Source: Variovorax sp. MHTC-1
GTDB taxonomy: Bacteria > Pseudomonadota > Gammaproteobacteria > Burkholderiales > Burkholderiaceae_C
Length of the DNA: 64,000 nt
Reading direction: 5' to 3'
Assembly: GCF_003984645.1 (NCBI RefSeq)
Contig: NZ_RWKI01000001.1
Location: 558,001-622,000 of the forward strand
In this document: positions 30,593 through 39,728 of the stretch, in pieces
Layout of the letters: every line of letters starts with the position of its first letter
How positions within the stretch are numbered: the stretch's first letter is position 1
Notes under the pieces: model-generated
What the model was told of the DNA's origin: nothing
Database searches by the model: none
The model's input: only the letters and a program-made list of their open reading frames with translations
Made by a program: the position numbers and the translations under genes

Positions 30593-30620
30593 AAATGGGG
30601 CTCGCGCATCAAAGCACAAG
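30593..30620 (-). promoter_or_regulatory. Sigma-32 (RpoH) heat-shock promoter of clpP
   Basis: On the minus strand CTTGTGC (30620-30614) is followed after 13 nt by CCCCATTT (30600-30593), a perfect match to the RpoH -10 consensus CCCCATNT. It lies in the tig-clpP gap, about 40 bp upstream of the clpP ATG. Confidence 0.78.
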
Positions 30621-30648
30621 CCTCATGGGAACGCAGGCGAGCCGACGA

Positions 30649-31962
30649 TCAGCCCTGCTGGGCCATCAATTCGTCGAAGGACACCGACTTGGCGTTGACC
30701 TTGGCCTTGCCGAGCACGAAATCCGTGACGTTGTTCTCGATCACGACCGCCTCGACTTCCGCCAGGCGGCGGTTGTCGCCGAAGTACCAGCGCACCACGT
30801 CGGCCGGCTTCTCGTAGCTGGCGGCCAGCTCGTCGATGTGCGCCTTGATCTGCTCGGGCTTGGCCTGCAGGTTGTTGGCGCGCACGAGTTCGGCCACCAC
30901 CAGGCCCAGGCGCACGCGGCGCTCGGCCTGCGGGCGGAACACGTCGTCGGGAATCGGGGCCTTGTCGGCGTCCTTGATGCCGCGCTGCTTGAGTTCAGCG
31001 CGGGCGCCTTCGACCATGCGGTCGACTTCGGCCTGCACGCTGGACTTAGGCAGATCGAGCTCGGCGTTGGCGATCAGCGTATCCATCACCGCGGTCTTGT
31101 TGCGGGCCAGGAGGCGGAACTTGACCTCGCGCTCGAGGTTGCGCTTGATGTCGGCGCGCAGGCCCTCGACGGTGGCGTCGGCAATGCCGAGCGACTTGGC
31201 GAGCTGCTCGTTGACTTCGGGCAGGTGCGAGGCCTCGATCTTCTTCACCGTGACCATGAAGTCGGCCTGCTTGCCGGCCACTTCCTTGCCGTGGTAGTCG
31301 GCCGGGAAGGAGAGCGGGAACGTGCGGCTGTCGCCGGCCTTCAGGCCGCGCACTGCATCTTCGAACTCCTTGAGCATCTGGCCTTCGCCGACGATGAACT
31401 GAAAGTCGTCGGCCTTGCCGCCCTGGAAGGTCTCGCCTTCGATCTTGCCTTCGAAGTCGACCGTCACGCGGTCGCCGTCCTGCACGGCCGCGTCCTGCGG
31501 GCGCTGCGCGAAGGTGCGGCGCTGCTTGCGCAGGATCTCGAGCGTCTTGTCGATCGCGTCCTCGCCCACTTCGGCGCTGAGCTTCTCGACTTCGGCGTTG
31601 GCTAGGTCGTTGATCTTGACGTCCGGGAAGACCTCGAACACCGCGTCGAACGCGAGCTGGCCCTCGGGCGATTCTTCCTTCTCGGTGATGCGCGGCTGGC
31701 CGGCCACGCGCAGCTTGGCCTCGTTGGCCGCCTGCGAGAAGGCCTCGCCGACCTTGTCGTTCATGACTTCGTAGTGGACCGAGTAGCCGTAGCGCTGGGC
31801 CACGACGTTCATCGGCACCTTGCCCGGACGGAAGCCGTCCATCTTGACGGTGCGGGCCAGCTTCTTGAGGCGCGAATCGACCTCGGACTGGATAGTGCCG
31901 ACCGGCAAGGTCAGCGTGATCTTGCGTTCGAGCTTGTCGAGGGTTTCAACGTTCACGGTCAT
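30649..31962 (-). CDS. tig: Trigger factor (ribosome-associated chaperone and prolyl isomerase)
   Basis: A 437-residue chaperone that binds nascent chains at the ribosome exit tunnel. The ribosome-docking signature GFRPGKVP is near residues 44-51. An FKBP-type domain is in the middle (VTVDFEGKIEGETFQGG near 167-183) and a long helical C-terminal domain completes it. The ATG is preceded by AAGGAAG. It is the first protein gene of the tig-clpP region, 28 bp downstream of tRNA-Leu(TAG), with which it may share a transcript. Confidence 0.97.
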   Translation of the reverse strand: MTVNVETLDKLERKITLTLPVGTIQSEVDSRLKKLARTVKMDGFRPGKVPMNVVAQRYGYSVHYEVMNDKVGEAFSQAANEAKLRVAGQPRITEKEESPEGQLAFDAVFEVFPDVKINDLANAEVEKLSAEVGEDAIDKTLEILRKQRRTFAQRPQDAAVQDGDRVTVDFEGKIEGETFQGGKADDFQFIVGEGQMLKEFEDAVRGLKAGDSRTFPLSFPADYHGKEVAGKQADFMVTVKKIEASHLPEVNEQLAKSLGIADATVEGLRADIKRNLEREVKFRLLARNKTAVMDTLIANAELDLPKSSVQAEVDRMVEGARAELKQRGIKDADKAPIPDDVFRPQAERRVRLGLVVAELVRANNLQAKPEQIKAHIDELAASYEKPADVVRWYFGDNRRLAEVEAVVIENNVTDFVLGKAKVNAKSVSFDELMAQQG

Positions 31963-31990
31963 TTGTGTCTTCCTTGAGAGGGTCTTGTGC

Positions 31991-32077
31991 TGGTGCGCGG
32001 GGCCGGACTCGAACCGGCACGTTCTTGCGAACGTCAGGACCTAAACCTGGTGCGTCTACCAATTTCGCCACCCGCGC
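31991..32077 (-). tRNA. tRNA-Leu (anticodon TAG), CCA encoded
   Basis: The acceptor stem GCGCGGG pairs with CCCGCGC. The D-arm region is GGCGAAATTGGTAGACGC, the anticodon loop TTTAGGT contains TAG, a long variable arm (ACGTTCGCAAGAACGT) marks a class II tRNA, and the CCA is encoded. Confidence 0.96.
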
Positions 32078-32103
32078 GGTTCCAGTTTTTCAGGTGATGA
32101 ATA

Positions 32104-32131
32104 CCGAAGGCGGCCCTGAGGCCGCCTTCGG
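32104..32131. terminator. Perfect 12-bp hairpin between RND permease gene and tRNA-Leu
   Basis: CCGAAGGCGGCC pairs with GGCCGCCTTCGG around a CTGA loop. There is no long U-tract on either side, so it may stabilise the mRNA 3' end or act as an atypical terminator for the efflux operon read on the minus strand. Confidence 0.6.
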
Positions 32132-32188
32132 TCATTCGCGGCGGGCGGCCTGTGAGGCCTCCTGCCTGAAATCGGTCAACCGCGTATT

Positions 32189-35100
32189 TTAAGCGCGAAC
32201 CAGGGCCTCTTCGGCCTCGCCGGCCGGGTCGGGCTCTTCGCGCTTGACGCGGAACCAGGCTGCGTACATCGCCGGCAGCGCCAGCAGCGTGAGCACGGTG
32301 GCCACGATGAGCCCGCCCATGATTGCCACCGCCATGGGTCCCCAGAACACGCTGCGCGACAGCGGGATCATCGCCAGCACGGCCGCCGCGGCGGTCAGCA
32401 CGATGGGTCGCAGGCGCCGCACCGCCGACTCGACGATCGCGTTCCAGGTCGGCACGCCGGCTTCGCGGTCGCTTTCGATCTGGTCGATCAGGATCACGGC
32501 GTTGCGCTGGATCATCCCCATCAGCGCGATCACGCCCAGGAGCGCCACGAAGCCGAAGGGCCGGTTCAGCACCAGCAGCGCACCCGCCACGCCGGCGATG
32601 CCCATCGGGCCGGTGATGAACACCAGCATCGAGCGGCTGAAGCTGTGCAGTTGCAGCATCAGCAGCGTGAAGACCAGGAACAGCATGATCGGCACGCCGG
32701 TCACGATCGAGGCGGAGCCCTTGCTGCTCTCCTCCACCGCCCCAGCGACCTCGATGCGATAGGCGCCCTCGCCATCGGCGTGCCACTTCGCTTCGAGCTT
32801 GCGCAGCGCCGGCAGCAGCTGCTCGGTGACGGTCGCGCCCTGCAGCCCTTCGATGATGTCGCCCTGGACGGTGATCGCGTAGTCGCGGTTCTCGCGCCAC
32901 ATCACGCCCGGCTCCCAGCTGAACACCGGCCGCGCGATCTGGGTCAGCGGGATCGAGCGACCCGAGCTCGTCGGCAGGTAGGCATTGCCGATGTCCGAGA
33001 TCGCCTCGCGCTCGTCGGGCGACTGCCGCAGCACGATGTCGATCAGCAGATCGTTCTCGCGGTACTGGCCGACGGTGGTGCCGCTGAACATGGTGCGCGA
33101 GGCCTGCGCGATGGCCTGGCTGGTGACGCCGAGCGCACGCGCCTTGTCCTGGTCGATCTCGAGCTTGATCACTTTGACCGACTCGTTCCAGTTGTCGTTG
33201 ACGCCGCGCATGTTGGCGTTCTCGCGCATCACGGCCTTGACCTCGTCGGCGTGGATGCGCAATCGCTGCGGCTCGGTGCCGATCACGCGGAACTGGACCG
33301 GGTAAGCAACGGGCGGGCCGTTCGGCAGCAGCTTCACGCGGCCGCGCACCTCGGGGAACTCCTCCGCCAGCAAGGCGGGCAGCTTGAGGCGCAGCGTCTC
33401 GCGGTACTTCAGGTCCCTGGCCAGCAGGATCAGCTGCGACACGTTGGTCTGCGGGAACACCTGGTCGAGCGGCAGGTAGAAGCGCGGCACGCCGGAGCCG
33501 ACCCAGGTGCTGACGCTGGTGACGCCCTCTTCCTTCAGCAGCCGCTGCTCGACCCGCTTGGCCACCTCTTCGTTGGCGGCGAAGGAGGTGCCTTCGGGGA
33601 ACCACAGGTCGACCATGATCTCGGGCCGGCTGGAATCGGGGAAGAACTGCTGCTGCACCTTGCCCATGCCGACGATGCCTAAAGCGAAGATCAGCAAGGT
33701 GGCGCCGATGGTCAGCCAGCGATGCTCGACGCACCAGTTCACGGTGCGCCGGAAGGTGTTGTAGAAGGGCGTATCGAAGAGCTCGTGCGGCGGCGCGTCG
33801 GGATCATGAGGCTTCACCTTGAGCAGCAAGGTACCGAGGTAGGGCACGAAGTACACGGAGACGACCCAGCTCAGCACCAGCGCGATCACCGTCACCGCGA
33901 AGATCGCGAAGGTGTACTCGCCGGTCACCGACTTCGCGAGGCCGATCGGCAGGAAGCCTGCGGCCGTGATCAAGGTGCCGGTCAGCATCGGCTTGGCGGT
34001 GACGTCGTAGGCGAAGGTGGCGGCGCGCACCTTGTCGTAGCCCTCCTCCATCTTCCGCACCATCATCTCGACCGCGATGATCGCGTCGTCCACCAGCAGG
34101 CCCAGCGCGATGATCAGCGAGCCGAGCGAGATCTTGTGCAGCCCGATGCCGAAGTAGTTCATCGCCAGGAAGGTCACGGCCAGCACCAGCGGAATGGTGA
34201 TCGCCACCACCAGCCCGGGCCGAATGTCGATGTACCAGCCGAAGCGCCCGCCCTTGTGCAGGCCGAGCGCGATGAAGCTCACTGCCAGGACGATCGCTAC
34301 CGCCTCGATCAGCACGCTCACGAACTCGTTGACCGAGTTGGAAACCGCCACCGGCTGGTTCTGCACCTGCGCCAGAGTCACGCCGGCCGGTAGCCGCCTG
34401 TCGATCTCGGCCGTGGCGACGCGCAGCGCCTTGCCGAGCGCAATGATGTCGCCGCCCTTGCCCATCGATACGCCGAGCGCGATGACCTCCTTGCCCTGGT
34501 GCCGCACCTTGACCGCCGGCGGATCGACGTAGGCGCGCCGTATCTCCGCGATGTCGCCGAGCCGCATCTGGTTGCCCGAGCTGCCGCGGATCGGCATCGC
34601 GCGCAGCTGCTCCACGCTCGTGAACTGGCCGCCTACGCGCACCTGCACCACGTCCTGCGGCGACTGGATCGTGCCGGCGCTCTCGATCGCGTTCTGCGAT
34701 CCGATCTGCGCCAGAACCGAGTTGAAGTCGAGCCCCAGCTGCGCCACGCGCTTCTGAGACACCTCGATGAAGACCTTCTCGTCCTGGACGCCGAATTGCT
34801 CGACCTTGGCCACGTCCTTCACACGCAGCAGCTGCTGACGCACGTCGTCGGCAAAGGTCTTGAGCTCGGCGTAGCTGAAGCCGTCGCTCTCCAGCGCGTA
34901 GATCACGCCGTACACGTCGCCGAAGTCGTCGTTGAAGAAGGGCCCCTGGATGCCGGCCGGCAGGGTACCGCGCATATCGCCGATCTTCTTGCGCACCGTG
35001 TACCAGACGTTCGCGACATCGCCCGGCCGCGACGAATCCTTGATCTGGAAAATGATCTGCGACTCGCCGGGCTTCGAATAGCTGCGGATCTTGTCGGCGT

Positions 35101-35362
35101 AGGGCGCCTCCTGCAGCGCGCGCTCGAGCTTGTCGGTCACCTGCTCTGCCACCTGCTGCGCGGTCGCGCCCGGCCAGTAGGTGCGCACCACCATCGCCCG
35201 GAAGGTGAAGGGCGGATCCTCGTCCTGGCCGAGCTGGAAGTAGGCCGCGAAGCCGAGCACCATCAGCACCAGCATCAGGTAGCGGGTGAGCGCGGCGTGC
35301 TCGAGCGCCCACTTCGAGAGATTGAAGCCGGCCTTGCCGGCAGCTGCGGTCTGCTGCGTCAT
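32189..35362 (-). CDS. RND efflux transporter, inner-membrane permease subunit
   Basis: A 1057-residue proton-driven efflux pump of the AcrB-like HAE-1 type. It has the usual twelve membrane segments and two large periplasmic loops. The first segment is near residues 22-41. The proton-relay aspartate pair is present in LLVDDAIIAVEMM, and the C-terminal half repeats the architecture. It lies 10 bp after its adaptor gene; no outer-membrane factor gene is adjacent, so it probably uses one encoded elsewhere. Substrates are unknown. I chose the ATG at 35362, preceded by GAGGACGCC, over an upstream in-frame ATG at 35386 inside the adaptor gene. Confidence 0.9.
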   Translation of the reverse strand: MTQQTAAAGKAGFNLSKWALEHAALTRYLMLVLMVLGFAAYFQLGQDEDPPFTFRAMVVRTYWPGATAQQVAEQVTDKLERALQEAPYADKIRSYSKPGESQIIFQIKDSSRPGDVANVWYTVRKKIGDMRGTLPAGIQGPFFNDDFGDVYGVIYALESDGFSYAELKTFADDVRQQLLRVKDVAKVEQFGVQDEKVFIEVSQKRVAQLGLDFNSVLAQIGSQNAIESAGTIQSPQDVVQVRVGGQFTSVEQLRAMPIRGSSGNQMRLGDIAEIRRAYVDPPAVKVRHQGKEVIALGVSMGKGGDIIALGKALRVATAEIDRRLPAGVTLAQVQNQPVAVSNSVNEFVSVLIEAVAIVLAVSFIALGLHKGGRFGWYIDIRPGLVVAITIPLVLAVTFLAMNYFGIGLHKISLGSLIIALGLLVDDAIIAVEMMVRKMEEGYDKVRAATFAYDVTAKPMLTGTLITAAGFLPIGLAKSVTGEYTFAIFAVTVIALVLSWVVSVYFVPYLGTLLLKVKPHDPDAPPHELFDTPFYNTFRRTVNWCVEHRWLTIGATLLIFALGIVGMGKVQQQFFPDSSRPEIMVDLWFPEGTSFAANEEVAKRVEQRLLKEEGVTSVSTWVGSGVPRFYLPLDQVFPQTNVSQLILLARDLKYRETLRLKLPALLAEEFPEVRGRVKLLPNGPPVAYPVQFRVIGTEPQRLRIHADEVKAVMRENANMRGVNDNWNESVKVIKLEIDQDKARALGVTSQAIAQASRTMFSGTTVGQYRENDLLIDIVLRQSPDEREAISDIGNAYLPTSSGRSIPLTQIARPVFSWEPGVMWRENRDYAITVQGDIIEGLQGATVTEQLLPALRKLEAKWHADGEGAYRIEVAGAVEESSKGSASIVTGVPIMLFLVFTLLMLQLHSFSRSMLVFITGPMGIAGVAGALLVLNRPFGFVALLGVIALMGMIQRNAVILIDQIESDREAGVPTWNAIVESAVRRLRPIVLTAAAAVLAMIPLSRSVFWGPMAVAIMGGLIVATVLTLLALPAMYAAWFRVKREEPDPAGEAEEALVRA

Positions 35363-35372
35363 GGCGGCGTCC

Positions 35373-36539
35373 TCAGCGGGCGGCAACCGGAGCCGCCGCT
35401 GGCGCCTGCACGTTGACGGCCTCGCGCAGCGGATTGGCCGGCGCGGCCGTCTTCTCCCTGTAGAGCGAGACCTTCTGGCCCGGCGACAGCACGTGCACGC
35501 CCGCGACCACCACCGTCGTGCCCGGCGTGATGCCGGCAGCGATCACCGCTTCGTTGCCGTCCGCCGTGGCCACCTGCACCGGCTGCGAGCGCACTGTCAT
35601 GCTGCTCTTGTCGAGCACCCAGACCGCGCTGCCCTGGCCTTCCTGGCGCAGGGCGCTGGTCGGCAGCTTGAGCACCGGAGTGCCGGTGCGCGACAGCGCC
35701 TGCGGCCGCGCATAGACGGTGGCACCGAGTGCGGGCGCGGTGGCGGCGTCGATCGCAACCTTGACGCTGTAGGTGCGCGTCACCGCGTCGGCACTGGCCG
35801 CCACTTCGCGCACCTTGCCTTCCAACTCGGCGCCGCCCGCCCAGCCGCGCACCGTGACGGCCGACCCCGGCTTGATCAGCGCGGCGCGGTCTTCCGGCAC
35901 CGCGAACACCACGTCGCGCGCGCCGTCCTGTGCGATGCGCACCACCGGCGTGCCGGCCGACACCACCTGGCCCGGCTCGGCCTCGATCGCCGTGATGATG
36001 CCCGGCACATCGGCCACCAGCGTCGTGTAGTTGGCCTGGTTGCCTTGCGATGCGAGCTGCGCCTGCGCCTGCTCGAGCTGCGCCTGCGCGGCCTTGTAGG
36101 TGCTTTCGCGCCGCTCCAGCTCGGCGGCGCTGATGAAGTTCTGCTCGCGCAAGCCGCGGTAGCGCTTGAGGTCCGCCTCGGCCAGGTCGCGGTTGGTCAG
36201 GGCCGCGGCCTGCTGCGCACGGGCGGCGTCGGCGGCCAGCCGATAGTCCTGCGGATCGAGCTGCGCCAGCACCTGTCCGGCCCGCACATGCTGGCCGAGT
36301 TCGGCCTGGCGGCGCGTGATCTTGCCTGCCACCCGGAAGCCGAGCCGGGACTCGACGCGGGCCCGGACCTCGGCCGAGAACTCGGCCTCGGTGCCATAGG
36401 CGCTGGTGCCCACCGTCATCACCTTGACGGCGCGCAGGGGCTCCTCCGGAGCCGGCGGTCGGGAACAGCCGGCAAGCGCGAGGGCGGCAAGCAGCAGCAG
36501 GCTGGCGGAACGGTAGACGGTCGGGACGGACAAGGTCAT
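35373..36539 (-). CDS. RND efflux periplasmic adaptor (membrane fusion) lipoprotein
   Basis: A 388-residue adaptor linking the RND pump to an outer-membrane channel. A lipoprotein signal peptide with lipobox LAGC puts the lipidated cysteine near residue 25. Then come a biotinyl-lipoyl-like half (RRQAELGQHVRAGQVLAQL), an alpha-helical hairpin rich in Gln/Ala (about residues 100-150), the second lipoyl half (IEAEPGQVVSAGTPVVRI) and beta-barrel and membrane-proximal domains. It is the first gene of a two-gene operon; the upstream region contains symmetric operator-like sequences. Confidence 0.9.
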   Translation of the reverse strand: MTLSVPTVYRSASLLLLAALALAGCSRPPAPEEPLRAVKVMTVGTSAYGTEAEFSAEVRARVESRLGFRVAGKITRRQAELGQHVRAGQVLAQLDPQDYRLAADAARAQQAAALTNRDLAEADLKRYRGLREQNFISAAELERRESTYKAAQAQLEQAQAQLASQGNQANYTTLVADVPGIITAIEAEPGQVVSAGTPVVRIAQDGARDVVFAVPEDRAALIKPGSAVTVRGWAGGAELEGKVREVAASADAVTRTYSVKVAIDAATAPALGATVYARPQALSRTGTPVLKLPTSALRQEGQGSAVWVLDKSSMTVRSQPVQVATADGNEAVIAAGITPGTTVVVAGVHVLSPGQKVSLYREKTAAPANPLREAVNVQAPAAAPVAAR

Positions 36540-36565
36540 GGAGCACCCTAGAAAAGACGAACGGA

Positions 36566-36589
36566 GTCATTAATGACCAGCCGGTTAGT
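36566..36589. promoter_or_regulatory. Symmetric operator-like sequences upstream of the RND adaptor gene
   Basis: GTCATTAATGAC (36566-36577) is a perfect 12-bp palindrome. It overlaps an imperfect 18-bp inverted repeat, AATGACCAGCCGGTTAGT (12 of 18 positions symmetric), whose ACTAACCGGCTGGTCA reading resembles TetR/AcrR-type operators of efflux operons. It lies 27-50 bp upstream of the start codon. No regulator gene is adjacent. Confidence 0.5.
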
Positions 36590-36706
36590 AATCTAGGGTA
36601 AACGAGAACCTGTGTCAATCACGGCCGCCCCGGGCCGCCCCGGCCGCCCCAAGGCAGGCCCAGGGGATGTCACGATGGTGCTGCGCGGTACACGACAATC
36701 CGGCGC

Positions 36707-37621
36707 GTGTCCTCCCCTCCCCACCCGGTCGCCGCGCCTGCGCCGACGCACTACGAGAATTTTCCGGTCGCCTCCTGGCTGTGCCCGCCGCATCTGCGGG
36801 CGCCCATCGCCGCGATCTACGGTTTCGCGCGCACGGCCGACGACATCGCCGACGAGGGCGAGGCCGGCGCGGCCGAGCGGCTCGACGACCTGCGCGCCTT
36901 TCGCGCCGAGCTCGCCGCGGCCGCCCGCGGCGCGGCGAGCTCGGCGCGCTGGCCCGAGGTCTTCGCTCCGCTCGCACATGCCATGCGCAGCTTCGCGCTG
37001 CCCGAGCCGCTCCTGGCCGACCTGCTCTCCGCCTTCATGCAGGACATCGAGAAGACGCGCGACGGCCGCGGCTATGCCGACCGCCCCGAGCTGCTCGACT
37101 ACTGCCGCCGCTCGGCCAACCCGATCGGCCGCCTGCTGCTGCACCTGTACGGCGTGGACGATGCGCGTGCGCTCGCCCAGAGCGACGCCATCTGCAGCGC
37201 GTTGCAGCTCATCAACTTCTGGCAGGACCTGAGCGTCGACCTGCCGCGCGGCCGCTTCTACCTGCCGCACGCCGACAGCGCAGCGCATGGCCTCACGGCG
37301 AGCGACTTCGAAGACTTCAGGCCGCTCGGCGCCGCCGCGCCGCCGCCGGCCGCCATCGCATTGATTGCCGACGAGGTGGCCTGGGCGCGTGCGCTGATGA
37401 ACGAAGGCGCACCGCTGGTGCACCGCTTGCCGGGCCGCGCCGGCTGGGAGCTGCGCTTGGTCGTGCAAGGCGGGCTTCGCATCCTCGACAAGATCGAGGC
37501 GCTGGGCTGCGACAGTTTTTCGCGGCGTCCGACCATCGGCAAGTCGGATGCCGCGCTGCTCGCCTGGCGCGCACTCCGGATGCGGAGACAATCCCCCGCG
37601 ATGAAGAGTTTTCCACGATGA
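36707..37621 (+). CDS. hpnC: Squalene synthesis protein HpnC (hydroxysqualene synthase)
   Basis: A 304-residue trans-isoprenyl-diphosphate synthase of the squalene/phytoene synthase fold, proposed to convert presqualene diphosphate to hydroxysqualene. The first Asp-rich motif is ARTADDIADEG near residues 41-51, and the second helix region LQLINFWQDLSVDLPRGRFYLP lies near 166-187. The start codon is a GTG at 36707. The gene overlaps hpnD by 4 bp (ATGA). Upstream, 36623-36652 holds a short GGCCGCCCC-type repeat, perhaps a remnant of repeat family B. Confidence 0.92.
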   Translation: MSSPPHPVAAPAPTHYENFPVASWLCPPHLRAPIAAIYGFARTADDIADEGEAGAAERLDDLRAFRAELAAAARGAASSARWPEVFAPLAHAMRSFALPEPLLADLLSAFMQDIEKTRDGRGYADRPELLDYCRRSANPIGRLLLHLYGVDDARALAQSDAICSALQLINFWQDLSVDLPRGRFYLPHADSAAHGLTASDFEDFRPLGAAAPPPAAIALIADEVAWARALMNEGAPLVHRLPGRAGWELRLVVQGGLRILDKIEALGCDSFSRRPTIGKSDAALLAWRALRMRRQSPAMKSFPR

Positions 37622-38457
37622 CGCCCGAGCAGTACGTCCAGGACAAGGCTGCCGCCTCGGGCAGCAGCTTCTATTACGCCTTCCTGTTCCTGCCGAAGCC
37701 GCGACGCGCCGCCATCACGGCCTTCTACGCCTTCTGCCGCGAGATCGATGATGTGGTCGACGAGGTCAGCGATCCCGGCGTCGCGGCGACCAAGCTGGCC
37801 TGGTGGCGCACCGAGGTCGCCCAGTCCTTCGCGGGCCAGCCGCACCATCCGGCGATGCAGGCGCTGATGCCGCACGCGGCGGTCTACGGCATCGAGGAGC
37901 GCCAGCTGCACGAGGTGATCGACGGCTGCCAGATGGACCTGGACCAGACCCGCTACCTCGATTTCCAGGCCCTGAAGCGCTATTGCCACCTGGTGGCCGG
38001 CGTGGTGGGCGAAGGCGCGGCGCGCATCTTCGGCCAGACCGACGCGCAGACCACCGCCTACGCCCACAAGCTGGGCCTGGCGCTGCAGCTGACCAACATC
38101 ATTCGCGACGTCGGCGAGGACGCGCTGCGCGGACGCATCTACCTGCCGGTCAGCGAGCTGCAGCAGTTCGACGTCAAGGCGCACGAGATCCTGAACCGCC
38201 TGCACTCCGAGCGCTTCGTCGCGCTCATGAAGTTCCAGGCCGAGCGCGCGCATGCGGCCTACGACGAGGCGCTCGCCCTGCTCCCCGCGGCCGACCTCCG
38301 CACCCAGAAGCCCGGCCTGATGATGGCCAGCATCTACCGCACCCTGCTGCGCGAGATCGAGCGCGACGACTTCCAGGTGCTGCACCAGCGCGTGAGCCTG
38401 ACGCCGGTGCGCAAGCTGTGGCTGGCCTGGCGAGTCCAGGCACTCGGAAAGCTGTGA
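37618..38457 (+). CDS. hpnD: Presqualene diphosphate synthase HpnD
   Basis: A 279-residue enzyme that condenses two farnesyl diphosphates to presqualene diphosphate. Both catalytic Asp-rich regions are present: AFCREIDDVVDEV near residues 38-50 and LQLTNIIRDVGEDALRGRIY near 158-177. The conserved MDLDQTRY segment lies near 102-109. The length is typical. It overlaps hpnC by ATGA and hpnE by GTGA, so the three genes are tightly coupled. Confidence 0.94.
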   Translation: MTPEQYVQDKAAASGSSFYYAFLFLPKPRRAAITAFYAFCREIDDVVDEVSDPGVAATKLAWWRTEVAQSFAGQPHHPAMQALMPHAAVYGIEERQLHEVIDGCQMDLDQTRYLDFQALKRYCHLVAGVVGEGAARIFGQTDAQTTAYAHKLGLALQLTNIIRDVGEDALRGRIYLPVSELQQFDVKAHEILNRLHSERFVALMKFQAERAHAAYDEALALLPAADLRTQKPGLMMASIYRTLLREIERDDFQVLHQRVSLTPVRKLWLAWRVQALGKL

Positions 38458-39728
38458 GCCGCATTGCCGTCATCGGCGCGGGCTGGGCCGGCCTGGCCTG
38501 CGCCATCGACGCGACGCGCGCCGGCCACGTCGTCGTGCTGTTCGAAGCCGCACGCACCCTCGGCGGCCGCGCGCGCGCCCTGCCGGCACAGATGCCCGAC
38601 GGCCAGCCGGTCATGCTGGACAACGGCCAGCACATCATGATCGGCGCCTACAGCGCCACGCTGTCGCTGATGCGCGAGCTCGGCGTCGATCCCGGCGCCG
38701 TGCTGCATCGCATGCCGCTCACGCTGCGCTTCGCCGACGGCGGCGGGCTGCAGGTGCCGCACGGCCCGCCGCCGCTGGACCTGCTGGCCGGCATCCTGGG
38801 TGCGCGCGGCTGGTCCTGGCACGACAAGGCCGCGCTGGTGCGCACCGCATGGCGCTGGCGCCGCGACGGCTTCCGCTGCGACCCCCGCACATCGGTGGCC
38901 GCACTCTGCGCAGCGCTGACGCCGCGCGTCATCGCCGAACTGATCGAGCCGCTGTGCGTCTCGGCGCTCAACACGCCGACCGGGCGCGCGAGCGGTGAAG
39001 TTTTCTTGCGCGTGCTGAACGACGCCCTGTTCGCCGAGCGCGGCGGCGCCGACCTGCTGCTGCCGCGCGTCGACCTCGGCGCGCTGTTCCCGGATGCCGC
39101 GACGCGCTGGCTCGCGCAGCACGGCGCCCAGCTGCGCAGTGGCACGCGCGTGCAGGCCATCGCCCACGGACCGGCGGGCTGGCAGCTCGATGGAGAAGGC
39201 TTCGACCGGGTGGTGCTCGCCTGCCCGCCGTGGGAGGCCGCGCGCCTCGCCGCGAGCGCGGCGCTGCCCGAGGCATCGGCCTGGTCGCAAACGGCCCGGG
39301 CGCTGCAGCACGAAAGCATCGCGACCCTCTACATGGCAGGCGGCATCGCCTTGAGCGCACCGATTCTGGCGCTGCGTGCGGGCGCGCGCACGCCGGCGCA
39401 GTTCGTCTTCGATCGCGGCCAGCTCGGCGGACCGCGCGGCCTGCTGGCTTTCGTGGTCAGCGCCAGCAACGACGAACGCGAGACCTTGCAGCAGCAGGTG
39501 CTTGCGCAAGCCCGCGAGCAACTCGGTCTGGCCGGCTTGCAGCCGGTGCAGACCGTGGTGGAGCGCCGCGCCACCTTCGCCTGCACGCCGGCGCTGGTGC
39601 GGCCCCGGGCCCAGGTGGCGCGGGGCCTGCTGGCCTGCGGCGACTATGTCGAAGGTCCGTATCCCGCGACGATCGAAGGCGCGGTACGCAGCGGCCGCAC
39701 GGCGGCCGCCGGCTGCGGCTCCACGTAA
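38454..39728 (+). CDS. hpnE: Hydroxysqualene dehydroxylase HpnE
   Basis: A 424-residue FAD-dependent amine-oxidase-like enzyme that reduces hydroxysqualene to squalene. The N-terminal dinucleotide-binding motif IAVIGAGWAGLACAID (residues 3-18) and the following FEAARTLGGRAR (near 31-42) are canonical for this family. The start is GTG 38454, overlapping the hpnD stop. The last 85 bp overlap, on the opposite strand, the 3' end of the sigma-54 activator gene. No squalene-hopene cyclase gene follows in the window. Confidence 0.92.
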   Translation: MSRIAVIGAGWAGLACAIDATRAGHVVVLFEAARTLGGRARALPAQMPDGQPVMLDNGQHIMIGAYSATLSLMRELGVDPGAVLHRMPLTLRFADGGGLQVPHGPPPLDLLAGILGARGWSWHDKAALVRTAWRWRRDGFRCDPRTSVAALCAALTPRVIAELIEPLCVSALNTPTGRASGEVFLRVLNDALFAERGGADLLLPRVDLGALFPDAATRWLAQHGAQLRSGTRVQAIAHGPAGWQLDGEGFDRVVLACPPWEAARLAASAALPEASAWSQTARALQHESIATLYMAGGIALSAPILALRAGARTPAQFVFDRGQLGGPRGLLAFVVSASNDERETLQQQVLAQAREQLGLAGLQPVQTVVERRATFACTPALVRPRAQVARGLLACGDYVEGPYPATIEGAVRSGRTAAAGCGST

